Source of the DNA: Planctomycetaceae bacterium
GTDB lineage: Bacteria; Planctomycetota; Planctomycetia; Planctomycetales; Planctomycetaceae
Direction of reading: 5' to 3'
DNA: 64,000 nt
NCBI GenBank assembly: GCA_029259815.1
Contig: JAJDEJ010000007.1
Location: 1 to 64,000 of the forward strand
Positions 8,704 to 18,337 of the stretch are shown here, piece after piece. Below the pieces are notes generated by a model. It was not told the DNA's origin. It saw only the letters and a program-made list of their open reading frames with translations, and made no database searches. The position numbers and the translations under genes were made by a program. How positions within the stretch are numbered: the stretch's first letter is position 1; every line of letters starts with the position of its first letter.

Positions 8704-10530
8704 TCATTCCACGTGTGACGACTGACCTTCGGCTGCTTTCATCTGCGCTTCCTGGATTTCCAATTCGCCGCTGTCTGTGTTCAGGTCGTCCGACTCACCT
8801 ACCGCACCCTGACCGGCAACGAGGACTCGGATGTGCTCTTCAAACTCGATGAACAAGTCGGTCATCGCCCGTCGGCCATCTTCAGACAGCGAAGTGCCGG
8901 GCACCCCGGCTAAAGCCTGCACCTGATAATAGGCCGGCAGGGTGAACCGAGTGGCTTCACCGCCAAAAATCCGACGGAGTTGCGGATGCATAAACGATCC
9001 GGTCGGCGAGACATATTCCCGGCCATCTGAGTCAAACAGGTCGAAGAGCAGGAACGCTTGTTCTCCGTTGGGCTTGGTCAGCATGGCGGCCATGCGAGTG
9101 CTGTCATCGTCGCTGCGTGTCCGTGAATCGATCGTCCAGCCGGTGCCTGCGTAACAGGCCGTCAACTCGTGCCATTCCGGAAAGACGAAGTCAACTGACA
9201 ATCGCACGAGAAACGGGCCGTTGCGGTACGTCCAGAGTCTCGAATGTTCACCAAACACACTCGACGTGTCTCGGTGTTGTTCCTCGAAGTCGATCTGCTT
9301 CCAGCCTGCCAGCGTGTCCGGCAGATCTTCAGCGGCGAGGTCGAGAGCGGAAGGATTGACTGGCGGAGCGATTGAGAAGGGACCAATGCCTGCATACACC
9401 TGCGCGCTGCCAATGAGCAGAAACAACAATGCGAAGGCCCACTCCCAGGGGCGTGGAGCCAACCTCGATGGTTGGGCGCGCCCCACCGAACCGACGCGAG
9501 AAGTCGTCGTCGACTCCTCCTCATCGACCGGGTCTGCCCAGTCGTCGACGTAGTCTCCGTAGGCATCGAACGAATCCTGGTCCGATTCTGCGCCGGCACA
9601 CGCGTTCCACAACCGCACGAGCCAATTCTCCTCGGCGTACGGCCAATATCCAGCGAGGGGATTCATCGGGACCGGTGCGAGCAGGAACAGAAGCAGCCGA
9701 TCGGTACTGAACAACGCCACCAGACTCACGACGAACACACACAGACCAACCGCCTCATGCCTCCACCCTTCGGTCAGGTCGATGCCGTAGCGGTCCAAGG
9801 CGATGGCGATCATGACCACGCGGACAACATTCATGGCACCTGCCCAAAAGAGTCCGGTTGCAATAAGCGTGACTCCGTGGAGCAGGGACCGTTTCCACCA
9901 GACGGCGAGAATGCCGGCACAGGCAACGATTGCCAACATCGAGACCACTCCGCTACAGGCCTCTTCGACGAACAGCGATCGACCGGGAAAGGTGAGGATA
10001 TTGCCTTCAGCGATGTGCTCGACATGGATGGTATCCAGTGCTGTACTACTGAGCTGGGTCGTGACTCGCTGCATCCACTGGATGAGCGCGACGTCTTGTC
10101 CATAAGGGACACGAATCAGCAGCAACAGCAGACTCCAAGGTCCCCACGCGGGGAGACCCAGGCGGAGAATCATGGCGGCCAGCGTGAGCAGGCAAGAGAC
10201 ATAGGCTCCCAAGGGAGACAAACGCAGGAATGCGAGTGTTAAAAGAACAGTGCTGGCCAACAGAAATCCACGGCTGAGCAACACTGACCACCGAGTCACC
10301 CGATGCCATGCGACGTTATTGGAACGTGCCCGCATGATCATGATTGATGCGCTGGCCAGGAGTACCAGCGGGAAGAATTGATAATGGGGCCTGGACCATA
10401 GCTGCTGAAGATGCACATAGACGAGCGGCGCATGGGCGAGCAGGATGAGCAAGTAAGGGATGAGAACTCCGCCCGTCACCCGCGGTGCTGTGGTTTCCTG
10501 TGTCATCGCGGTGGGTGTGGCCGTTGCCAT
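8704..10530 (-). CDS. Exosortase fused to an EpsI-like domain (planctomycete type)
   Basis: A 608-residue integral membrane protein, counted from the ATG at 10530; a GTG at 10551 would add seven residues. The N-terminal two thirds has about eight membrane helices and the exosortase catalytic set: Cys192 in EEACSGVVSML, Arg237 in NVVRVVMIAIALD, and His258 in EGWRHEAVGL. After an acidic linker and one more membrane helix (WEWAFALLFLLIGSAQVYAG), the C-terminal domain resembles EpsI/DUF3485, with LAGWKQID and HELTACYAGTGW. Exosortases cleave C-terminal sorting signals of PEP-CTERM type and hand proteins to the surface, usually alongside exopolysaccharide genes. No PEP-CTERM target was recognised in the window. 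It resembles the planctomycete class called XrtU, an assignment I cannot verify. Confidence 0.85.
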   Translation of the reverse strand: MATATPTAMTQETTAPRVTGGVLIPYLLILLAHAPLVYVHLQQLWSRPHYQFFPLVLLASASIMIMRARSNNVAWHRVTRWSVLLSRGFLLASTVLLTLAFLRLSPLGAYVSCLLTLAAMILRLGLPAWGPWSLLLLLIRVPYGQDVALIQWMQRVTTQLSSTALDTIHVEHIAEGNILTFPGRSLFVEEACSGVVSMLAIVACAGILAVWWKRSLLHGVTLIATGLFWAGAMNVVRVVMIAIALDRYGIDLTEGWRHEAVGLCVFVVSLVALFSTDRLLLFLLAPVPMNPLAGYWPYAEENWLVRLWNACAGAESDQDSFDAYGDYVDDWADPVDEEESTTTSRVGSVGRAQPSRLAPRPWEWAFALLFLLIGSAQVYAGIGPFSIAPPVNPSALDLAAEDLPDTLAGWKQIDFEEQHRDTSSVFGEHSRLWTYRNGPFLVRLSVDFVFPEWHELTACYAGTGWTIDSRTRSDDDSTRMAAMLTKPNGEQAFLLFDLFDSDGREYVSPTGSFMHPQLRRIFGGEATRFTLPAYYQVQALAGVPGTSLSEDGRRAMTDLFIEFEEHIRVLVAGQGAVGESDDLNTDSGELEIQEAQMKAAEGQSSHVE

Positions 10531-10865
10531 CAGAGAAGGGTTCCATGCCACCCTGCCAATTTCATAAGCAGGACAGCCGCTCGTGGGTCACCCCGAGCGG
10601 GCATCACACATAGGAAGTGAGGTTATTGCAATCCTGTTGAAGCGAACATTGTAAGGTATCTGAGTCAACGCCGGAATCCTGAAATCCGGATCGGATTGCT
10701 GAATGAGGTCAGAATGACAATCCAATGACTGAGCGGCGTTTCTTCACAGGAATTGGCGTGATATGCTCTTGCGTTGCACGCCTGAGAGAGCAGAGCGGCT
10801 CGATGACCGGGCCGCGCAGACAGCGCCAACGACGAGCAAGTCTGCCTTCACGTCTGAAAGCCGCG

Positions 10866-13800
10866 ATGACCACTTCTGAGCCACAAACGACCTCGAAGAG
10901 TCACGGAACGCTGCGTTCCCGAAGCTTCGTGGGTCTGGTGTTGACGCAGTTTCTTGGGGCGTTTAACGACAACATGTTGCGCTGGCTGGTGGTGCCCATT
11001 GGTCAGCAGATTCCCAACTTGGGCGAGGCGGGCTCGCTCGTACTTGGTGGTATCTGCTTTACGGTGCCCTACTTGCTCCTGGCACCGGCGGCGGGTTCGC
11101 TGGCCGATCGACACAGCAAACGGGACGTGATCGTCGGCTGTAAGGTCGCCGAACTGGTCATCATGTTACTGGGGATTGCGACCATTCTCACCGGTAATAT
11201 CTGGTGCCTGTTCGGGATCGTGACGCTGATGGGGGCTCAGAGTGCCCTCTTTTCTCCAGCGAAGTTTGGCAGCCTGCCAGAGATATTGGACCTGCATCAT
11301 CTCTCCAAGGGGAACGGCGTGATGGGACTGGTGACGGTCGTCTCTTCCGCACTCGGTACGGTCGCCGGTTATGGCCTGTACTCGCTCACACAGCCGGACA
11401 TTGCCAGCGGCGTGACGATGACCACATTCTGGCCTGCAGCCGTAGCCCTTGTCGGACTGGCTGCTGCCGGATTGGCAATGAGTCTGCTGATTGGCCGAGA
11501 GCCGGCGGCGAATCCGACCGGTCGCATGACGGTGAATCCGATCACCGAGACAGTGCCCGCTTTGAAACTCCTCTGGGCCGATGGCCCCTTGTGGAGAGCC
11601 GCGCTCGGAGTGGCCTTTTTCTGGTCGATGGCCTCGTTGGCTCAATTGAACATCGATCGGTACGGCGGAGAACTTCTGGGGCTGCCGCCGGTGTGGATCG
11701 GCATCCTGCTGTTTGTCCTGGTGATTGGCGTTGGTTCGGGGAGTTTGTTGGCCGGCTATTGGTCGGCGGGGCGCGTGGAGTTGGGACTCGTTCCCTTAGG
11801 AGCGACGGGCATCGCGATCAGTTCGTTGCTGTTGTTTGTAACAGGCAGTTGGATTGATGGTGCGACAGATGTTTCCACCCAACAGGGGTTCATCTGGTCG
11901 AGCCTGAATTTGTTGCTCCTGGGAGTCAGCGCAGGACTGTTCAATGTGCCATTGGACGCCTACCTCCAGTCTCGAAGCGACATCCGTACGCGTGGAACGA
12001 TCCTCGCGGGCAGCAACTTCGTGACGTTTGCATTCATTCTGATTTCGTGTGGTCTGTTTTGGTTGCTGCATGATTACCTGCACCTCTCACCGGCCCAAAT
12101 CTTTATGGTCGCCGGACTGGGAACCATCCCTGTGATCATAGATGCCTTTCGCGTGCTGCCAGACATCACAGTGCGGTTTCTGTTCTGGTTATCCAGCCGC
12201 ACAATCTACCGGGTCAAGGTTGTGGGTGATGAGAATATTCCTGAAAAGGGTGGCGCGTTGCTGGTCGCCAATCATGTCTCCTTTATGGACGGCGTATTGT
12301 TGATGGGTTTATCGACCCGCATCATTCGCTTTCTGGTATGGGGCGACTACTCGAAGATGTTCGGACTCCGCTGGCTGTCGAAGACCATGCGAGTCATCCC
12401 GATCAAGTCAACGGATGGACCTAAGGCGATCGTGAACTCGTTGCGGAACGCCAAGCAGGCATTAATGGATGGTCAACTCGTTTGCATCTTTGCTGAAGGA
12501 CAAATTACACGGACCGGACAGATGCAGGCGTTCCAGCCGGGGCTGATGAGAATCGTCTCGGGAACAGGCTGTCCCGTGATCCCGGTCTATCTTCATGGAC
12601 TGTGGGGGAGTATCTTCAGTTTTAAGGGGGGGAAGTTCTTTTGGAAGCGTCCGAGGAAGTGGCCCTATCCGGTCACCGTCGTGTTCGGCGAACCGATCGC
12701 TGAGCCGGAGAGTGCGAGTCAAGTCCGTCAGGTCGTCGAACAACTGGGAGTTGAAGCCATGGAACATGAAAAGCCCAACCAGGTGATCCCTGTCCGCCAA
12801 TTCATTCGCCAATGCAAGCGAACCAAGAAGGCGATCAAGTTCGCCGACTCCAGCGGACTTGAGACGACCGGTGCCCGTTCGCTCATGGGAGCACTCGCTT
12901 TCAAGCGAGTGCTCGAACGAAACGTGTTCACCAAAGAGGACGAGACGGTGGGCCTGTTGCTGCCGCCGTCGGTCGGCGGGGCGCTCGCCAATATCGCCGT
13001 CTCGCTTTCGGGACGTGTCACTGCCAACTTGAACTACACCCTCAACGATGATGTGCTGAACTACTGCGTGCGCGCTGCGGGTATCAAGCACGTGTTGACC
13101 AGCCGTCGGTTTCTCGAGAAGAGGCCCTGCAAAATCACCGATGCAGAGGTCGTCTACCTTGAGGACATCAAGGAGCAGGTGACCGGTGCAGACAAGGCGG
13201 CTGCCGCATTCTGCACGTACGCCATGCGCTCCAGCATGCTGGAGCGTTCCCTGGGACTGCACCAAATCAACCCGGATGACGTCTGCACGATTATCTTCAC
13301 TTCCGGATCGACCGGTGAACCGAAAGGAGTGATGCTCACACATGCCAACGTGGCGGCAAACATCTCGGCGATTGAAGAGTTGCTGAATCCGCCTCCCGAA
13401 GAATCTGTTATGGGCGTGCTGCCGTTTTTCCATTCATTCGGTTACACAGTCACCCTGTGGTTCCCCGCCTGCAGCGTGGCAACTGGGATCTACCACTTCA
13501 ATCCGCTGGAAGCCCGCATGGTCGGGAAGCTGTCGGAGAAGTACAAAGTCACGATGCTGTTCGCGACACCGACTTTCCTCAAGACCTACACCAAGCGAGT
13601 GACCAAAGAGCAATTCAGCCATCTCAACCTCGCCATCGTCGGGGCCGAGAAGATGCCTCTCTCCGTCGCTGAAGCCTTCGCGGAGAAATTCGGGTTCGAG
13701 CCGACCGAAGGTTATGGGACGACCGAGTTGTCGCCTGTGGCATCAGTGAATGTCCCCCCCAACCGATGCCTCAACACCATTCAAAGCGGATCCAAGCTTG

Positions 13801-14477
13801 GGACTGTGGGCCGCGCTCTGCCTGGCTGCGCCGCAAAGGTTGTCGATCCAGACACAGGCGAAGATCGTGGCCTCAACACAGAAGGGTTATTGAAGATCAA
13901 GGGCCCGAATGTGATGAAGGGATACCTGAACCAGGATGACAAAACCGCGGAGGTCATTCAGGAGGGGTGGTACAACACGGGAGACTTCGCACGCATTGAC
14001 GATGAAGGCTTCATCGAAATCACCGGTCGTCAAAGCCGCTTCTCAAAGATTGGCGGCGAGATGGTGCCTCATCTTCGTGTTGAACAGGAATTGATACGGA
14101 TCCTCGACACTCCGTCGTCAGAAGGTGCGGGAGATGAGATGCCCCAGTTGCCGGTTGCTGTGACAGCCGTGCCCGACGAGCGGAAGGGAGAACGGCTGAT
14201 TGTTGTGCATCTCAAACTGTCAAAGACCGTCGAACAGGTCCTGAAGGAACTCAGTGAGGCCGGGCTGCCCAACCTCTGGCTTCCGAATGCCGACAGTTTT
14301 CTCGAAGTCGAAGAGATTCCGATTCTTGGGACCGGCAAGCTCGACCTGCGTACTCTTCAGGAGATGGCACTCGATGCCTTTGGCCCGAAAGACTCCCCCT
14401 CCGTTTCGACGAAGAGTTTGCCTTCACCTGCAGAACTCGAAGCCCCTGGAGCAGCCGTCGCAGCGACGGACAAGTGA
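10866..14477 (+). CDS. aas: LplT-PlsC-Aas fusion: lysophospholipid transporter / acyltransferase / acyl-ACP synthetase
   Basis: A 1203-residue three-part membrane enzyme for recycling lysophospholipids. The start is placed at ATG 10866; an open frame extends to 10725, but that part is an Arg-rich stretch unlike the family. Residues about 20-420 are a major-facilitator transporter (LTQFLGAFNDNMLRWLVVP, LADRHSKRDVIVG) like LplT. Residues about 440-640 are a PlsC acyltransferase with the HX4D box (NHVSFMD) and the later FAEGQITRTG. Residues about 660-1190 are an AMP-forming acyl-ACP synthetase with the P-loop IIFTSGSTGEPKGVMLTH and GYGTTELSPVAS. In E. coli these are two proteins, LplT and Aas. 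The fusion would flip lysolipid inward and re-acylate it in one chain. Confidence 0.9.
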   Translation: MTTSEPQTTSKSHGTLRSRSFVGLVLTQFLGAFNDNMLRWLVVPIGQQIPNLGEAGSLVLGGICFTVPYLLLAPAAGSLADRHSKRDVIVGCKVAELVIMLLGIATILTGNIWCLFGIVTLMGAQSALFSPAKFGSLPEILDLHHLSKGNGVMGLVTVVSSALGTVAGYGLYSLTQPDIASGVTMTTFWPAAVALVGLAAAGLAMSLLIGREPAANPTGRMTVNPITETVPALKLLWADGPLWRAALGVAFFWSMASLAQLNIDRYGGELLGLPPVWIGILLFVLVIGVGSGSLLAGYWSAGRVELGLVPLGATGIAISSLLLFVTGSWIDGATDVSTQQGFIWSSLNLLLLGVSAGLFNVPLDAYLQSRSDIRTRGTILAGSNFVTFAFILISCGLFWLLHDYLHLSPAQIFMVAGLGTIPVIIDAFRVLPDITVRFLFWLSSRTIYRVKVVGDENIPEKGGALLVANHVSFMDGVLLMGLSTRIIRFLVWGDYSKMFGLRWLSKTMRVIPIKSTDGPKAIVNSLRNAKQALMDGQLVCIFAEGQITRTGQMQAFQPGLMRIVSGTGCPVIPVYLHGLWGSIFSFKGGKFFWKRPRKWPYPVTVVFGEPIAEPESASQVRQVVEQLGVEAMEHEKPNQVIPVRQFIRQCKRTKKAIKFADSSGLETTGARSLMGALAFKRVLERNVFTKEDETVGLLLPPSVGGALANIAVSLSGRVTANLNYTLNDDVLNYCVRAAGIKHVLTSRRFLEKRPCKITDAEVVYLEDIKEQVTGADKAAAAFCTYAMRSSMLERSLGLHQINPDDVCTIIFTSGSTGEPKGVMLTHANVAANISAIEELLNPPPEESVMGVLPFFHSFGYTVTLWFPACSVATGIYHFNPLEARMVGKLSEKYKVTMLFATPTFLKTYTKRVTKEQFSHLNLAIVGAEKMPLSVAEAFAEKFGFEPTEGYGTTELSPVASVNVPPNRCLNTIQSGSKLGTVGRALPGCAAKVVDPDTGEDRGLNTEGLLKIKGPNVMKGYLNQDDKTAEVIQEGWYNTGDFARIDDEGFIEITGRQSRFSKIGGEMVPHLRVEQELIRILDTPSSEGAGDEMPQLPVAVTAVPDERKGERLIVVHLKLSKTVEQVLKELSEAGLPNLWLPNADSFLEVEEIPILGTGKLDLRTLQEMALDAFGPKDSPSVSTKSLPSPAELEAPGAAVAATDK

Positions 14478-14547
14478 GGTCAACAATCAGTGGCGGGCGA
14501 GTCTGAGTGGGGAGATGGACGCCGCTCCAGCTGTGACAAAAGTCGCC

Positions 14548-14970
14548 CTACCAAACGTCAATAAATCGCATCTCATAGACGTTCGCCAAGCGGCCCACCT
14601 CGAACCGATCTGGTGCCTCCGAGGGAATGCGGAGACAGACTTGACCGCCATCGAGCGTGCCGAGGACAGCAAGGTTAGCGCCAATTTCGTCATCCGGGCC
14701 TTGAGAGAGCGCCTGCCATTCGATGGCCTCGACTGACGAGAACAAATCGAGCAGTCCTTTGATGTCGAGAACGAAGCGGGACGGAAATCGCAAACCGTCC
14801 CGTTCCCCGCCGAGGACCTCCGTTCTGGAGGCGAAGATGGTGACTTCCCACACATCATTTTCAAAGTGATAGTGACAGCCGATCGGGGCCAACACGTCGT
14901 GCGCGTGCATCAACGAGGTGACAGATCTTGCCAGCTCAGAGAGCCAAGGTGCGGGAGGAGTTGTGCTCAC
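14548..14970 (-). CDS. Conserved hypothetical protein, 140 residues
   Basis: Not assigned to a family. The apparent start is a GTG at 14970 with no clear ribosome site. The protein is soluble and mixed alpha/beta: a helix (WLSELARSVTSLMHAHD), then strands around CHYHFENDVWEVTIFASRTEVLGG and FVLDIKGLLDLF. The strand pattern and codon choice look like a real gene. It is convergent with the LplT-Aas fusion, 70 bases away. No function is proposed. Confidence 0.6.
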   Translation of the reverse strand: MSTTPPAPWLSELARSVTSLMHAHDVLAPIGCHYHFENDVWEVTIFASRTEVLGGERDGLRFPSRFVLDIKGLLDLFSSVEAIEWQALSQGPDDEIGANLAVLGTLDGGQVCLRIPSEAPDRFEVGRLANVYEMRFIDVW

Positions 14971-15459
14971 AATAATTCGCCAATTTGGGGCCGGACTCCG
15001 TTATTGAATGACTGCAATCGGCGAGACTTCCGGAGGGATAAGCCGCCATGTAATGCAGTACCCCGCAACGCAGGGAGGTGGGACGCGTGACCGGTTGGAC
15101 GTACATGTGCCGTCCCCCTGGCCCGAGATGACAACTTTGCGTCGCAGATGGTGCGCCATCCGTGCGTATGCGGAATTGTAGATTTTCATATGACTCAGAA
15201 TCTCATTGGTGTTCAAGACTTATCGTGACTGAGAAAATTTCGGGTGCAGAAACGGATCGAGCGATCTGGATGATCGCAATGATAGGGATGAACACCTGCT
15301 GCCGTGGGATGTCAAGAAATTGAAACATCGAAGCAGTGTCCCTCCTGGTTCAGGGCCTCACGAGACGCCCAACATTGCGATTCGAAGTGAACTCCGCCAA
15401 ACTCAAGTCATGACTCCTGGTCTCCCAAAATCCTCCCGCCATTGAGCGATTGACGTCCT
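14971..15459. other. Intergenic region without a recognised gene
   Basis: About 490 bases between a minus-strand hypothetical gene and the gamma-glutamyltransferase gene. Short open frames here are Arg-rich or lack coding bias. It must hold the promoters of both flanking divergent genes, but no confident -35/-10 pair or structured RNA was found. Confidence 0.5.
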
Positions 15460-17220
15460 ATGCGAGCACTCCTGAGATTTCGAGGTCCGTCTTGCTTCTC
15501 CTGCTTTCTGACCTTGGGGCTATGTGTCATGACCGGATTTGTGGCTGCCGACGATAAGCCGCCTGAGTATCCGGCAACCTACGATCGGCCCGCTGGCAAC
15601 CCTCGAAAGAGCCGGTCGGCGGTCGTCGCAAAGCATGGCATTGTGGCAACGAGCGAACCGCTTGCGGCTCAGGTCGGTCTCGACATTTTGCAGGCGGGTG
15701 GAAATGCCGTCGATGCAGCAATCGCCACCAACGCCATGATGGGTCTCGTCGAGCCGATGAGCAACGGGATCGGCGGAGATCTGTTTGTGATCTACTGGGA
15801 CTCCAAGTCAGAAAAGCTGTATGGTCTCAACGCATCCGGCCGCAGTCCCTATGCACTCAATCGCGAGGTGTTCCTGGAGAAAGAACTGACAATGATCCCC
15901 GGCAAGGGGCCGCTGTCATGGTCAGTGCCGGGGTGCGTCGACGGCTGGCACGAATTACGACAGAGATTTGGGACGATGGAGTTCAATCAGATCCTTGCTC
16001 CCGCGATCAAATACGCTGAGGAGGGCTTCCCGGTCAGCGAACTTATCTCGATGTACTGGCAACAGACAGCTCCAGCGCTCGCCGAACATCCCGACACCGC
16101 CAAGACTTACCTCATTGACGGACGCGGCCCTGGCATTGGCGAGTTGTTCAAGAATCCGTACCTCGCACAGAGCTACCGGCTCATCGCGGAAAGAGGACGG
16201 GATGATTTTTACAACGGTGAGATCGCACATGAAATCGTGACCTTCAGCGAGGCCAACGGCGGATACTTCTCCCTCAAGGACTTCTCAAACCATGAGTCGG
16301 AGTGGGTTGACCCTGTGTCGACGAACTATCGAGGTTACGACATCTGGGAGTTACCCCCCAACGGTCAAGGGATCGCAGCATTGGAGATGCTGAACCTGCT
16401 GGAGCCGTACAACATCAAGGAAATGGGGCATAACTCGGTCGAATACCTGCATCTCCTGGTTGAAGCCAAGAAACTCGCCTTCGCCGACCGTGCCCGATTC
16501 TACGCGGATCCGGCGATGGCGGATGTCCCGGTCGCCGAGCTGATCTCGAAAGAGTACGCCGCCCGACAGCGAAAACGGATCGACCCGAACAAGGCAGCCG
16601 TCGAAGTTCCCCCCGGAGATCCCATCTTGCAGGAGGGCGACACCATCTACCTGTGCGTCGTCGACAAAGAGGGCAACTGCTGTTCGTTGATCCAAAGCAA
16701 CTATGCCGGCTTCGGATCAATGATGGTCCCCGGCGATGTCGGTTTCGTCCTGCAGAATCGCGGAGCACTCTTTTCGCTCGATGAGTCGCACCCCAATCGG
16801 CTCGAACCACACAAGCGACCGTTTCATACGATCATTCCTGCGATGGCAACGAAGGATGGCGAACCCTGGCTCGTGTTCGGCGTGATGGGTGGCGACATGC
16901 AGCCGCAAGGGCATGTGCAGGTGCTTGTCAACATGATTGACTTCGGCATGGACGTGCAGTCTGCCGGCGACGCCGCCCGCGTCCGGCACGCAGGCTCAGC
17001 CCAACCGACCGGAGCACCGATGCAGGAAGGCGGCGGACGGGTGATCGTCGAGTCGGGCGTTACGGATCAAGTCGTCGAGTCACTGAAACAGCGTGGACAT
17101 ATCGTTGTGAGAGGCGGGACATCCTTTGGTGGCTATCAAGCCATCATGATCAACCGCGACTACGGCACGCTCAGCGGAGGCACCGAACCCCGCAAAGACG
17201 GCGCCGCCGTTGGGTATTGA
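15460..17220 (+). CDS. ggt: Gamma-glutamyltransferase (glutathione hydrolase) family
   Basis: A 586-residue Ntn-hydrolase that cleaves or transfers the gamma-glutamyl group of glutathione and related compounds. A signal peptide (FSCFLTLGLCVMTGFVAADD) predicts export. The large-subunit start is typical: HGIVATSEPLAAQVGLDILQ and GGNAVDAAIATNAMMGLVEP, then NGIGGDLFVIYWD. The processing site and nucleophile is predicted to be Thr395 in GDTIYLCVVDKEGN, where E. coli has TTHYSVVD, so the second Thr and the His of the usual motif are replaced. RPFHTIIPAM and FGVMGGDMQPQGHVQ fit the small subunit. Length is normal. The variant motif places it nearer the YwrD-like or DUF-type GGT branch than classical GGT, so activity may differ. 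Confidence 0.9.
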   Translation: MRALLRFRGPSCFSCFLTLGLCVMTGFVAADDKPPEYPATYDRPAGNPRKSRSAVVAKHGIVATSEPLAAQVGLDILQAGGNAVDAAIATNAMMGLVEPMSNGIGGDLFVIYWDSKSEKLYGLNASGRSPYALNREVFLEKELTMIPGKGPLSWSVPGCVDGWHELRQRFGTMEFNQILAPAIKYAEEGFPVSELISMYWQQTAPALAEHPDTAKTYLIDGRGPGIGELFKNPYLAQSYRLIAERGRDDFYNGEIAHEIVTFSEANGGYFSLKDFSNHESEWVDPVSTNYRGYDIWELPPNGQGIAALEMLNLLEPYNIKEMGHNSVEYLHLLVEAKKLAFADRARFYADPAMADVPVAELISKEYAARQRKRIDPNKAAVEVPPGDPILQEGDTIYLCVVDKEGNCCSLIQSNYAGFGSMMVPGDVGFVLQNRGALFSLDESHPNRLEPHKRPFHTIIPAMATKDGEPWLVFGVMGGDMQPQGHVQVLVNMIDFGMDVQSAGDAARVRHAGSAQPTGAPMQEGGGRVIVESGVTDQVVESLKQRGHIVVRGGTSFGGYQAIMINRDYGTLSGGTEPRKDGAAVGY

Positions 17221-17329
17221 TCGTTGCTTGATGCAACCGAATGTGATTCGCATTGATAAGCGAGAATTCAGTTTTGTCGCAATTTGAATAGACCGGACAG
17301 TCAGTGAGTTTCAAGTGAATCAGCAGGCC

Positions 17330-18301
17330 ATGTCGGTCACTCCACTTCCCGTCACACTCGATGACATCCGCGAGGCTGCCGAACAGATCGCCCAGCATGC
17401 TCACCGCACTCCGGTGATGTCCAGTCGGCTGGTCGATGAATGGTTAGGCTGTCGGGCGGTTTTTAAGTGTGAAAACCTGCAAAGGACCGGAGCCTTCAAG
17501 TTCCGGGGAGCGTGTCATGCGGTCATGAGCCTGAGCGACACCGAGGCGGCTTGCGGGGTCGTTACACACTCGTCTGGTAATCATGGAGCCGCACTCGCGG
17601 AGGCCGCGCGAATCAGACGCATCCCTGCGTATGTTGTGATGCCCGAGACAGCGCCGTCGGTCAAGCGAGCAGCGGTCGAAGGTTACGGTGCTCAAGTCAC
17701 TGAATGTTCACCGACGCTGGAAGCCCGCGAACAGACGGCGGCTCGCGTCATCAATGAGACTGGGGCGAGCTTTATTCATCCGTTCGATGACCTGCGGATT
17801 ATCGCAGGTCAGGCAACTGCCGCAGTCGAACTGCACGATGAGGTTGCTGAGCTGGACGTCATCGTCTGCCCTGTCGGCGGCGGCGGTTTGGCATCAGGAA
17901 CTGCACTCGCGACACGCTTCCTGTCGCCAGACACTGAGGTCGTCCTCGGCGAGCCAGAGGCGGTCGACGATGCATTCCAGTCCCTCAAACAAGGACGATT
18001 CGTGCCGGCTGATGACTCGCCCACAATTGCGGACGGCCTGAAAACGAGCCTCGGGGAGCACACGTACCCCATTCTCCGTGATCACGTCTCACGCATCGTG
18101 ACTGTCACCGAGGATGAGATCATTGAGGCCATGCGTTTTCTGTGGACACGAATGAAGCTCACCATCGAGCCGTCATCCGCGGTCGCCGTTGCCGCCATCC
18201 GCAGGGAGAGTGAACGGTTCGACGGTCAGTCCGTCGGCATCATCATCTCCGGCGGCAACGTCGATCTCGATCACCTCCCCTGGATCGAACAACCCGCTTA
18301 G
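17330..18301 (+). CDS. PLP-dependent threonine/serine dehydratase (or serine racemase)
   Basis: A 323-residue fold-type II PLP enzyme. The start is either ATG 17330 or the in-frame GTG 17315. The PLP lysine is Lys57 in RTGAFKFRGA, the SSGNHG loop (about residue 81) binds the substrate carboxylate, and VGGGGLASG holds the PLP phosphate. No C-terminal ACT domain is present, so it resembles the catabolic threonine dehydratase or serine racemase class and is not the feedback-inhibited biosynthetic IlvA. It would convert threonine to 2-oxobutyrate or serine to pyruvate. It is followed 36 bases later by an alcohol dehydrogenase in the same direction. Confidence 0.88.
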   Translation: MSVTPLPVTLDDIREAAEQIAQHAHRTPVMSSRLVDEWLGCRAVFKCENLQRTGAFKFRGACHAVMSLSDTEAACGVVTHSSGNHGAALAEAARIRRIPAYVVMPETAPSVKRAAVEGYGAQVTECSPTLEAREQTAARVINETGASFIHPFDDLRIIAGQATAAVELHDEVAELDVIVCPVGGGGLASGTALATRFLSPDTEVVLGEPEAVDDAFQSLKQGRFVPADDSPTIADGLKTSLGEHTYPILRDHVSRIVTVTEDEIIEAMRFLWTRMKLTIEPSSAVAVAAIRRESERFDGQSVGIIISGGNVDLDHLPWIEQPA

Positions 18302-18337
18302 CGACGCATCGCAGATGCGTCATCTCTTGGAGAACCC

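Noticed and set aside
12462-13433. 323-residue open frame antisense to the LplT-Aas fusion
   Set aside because: It overlaps the well-conserved acyltransferase and ligase motifs on the other strand and is a compositional shadow.
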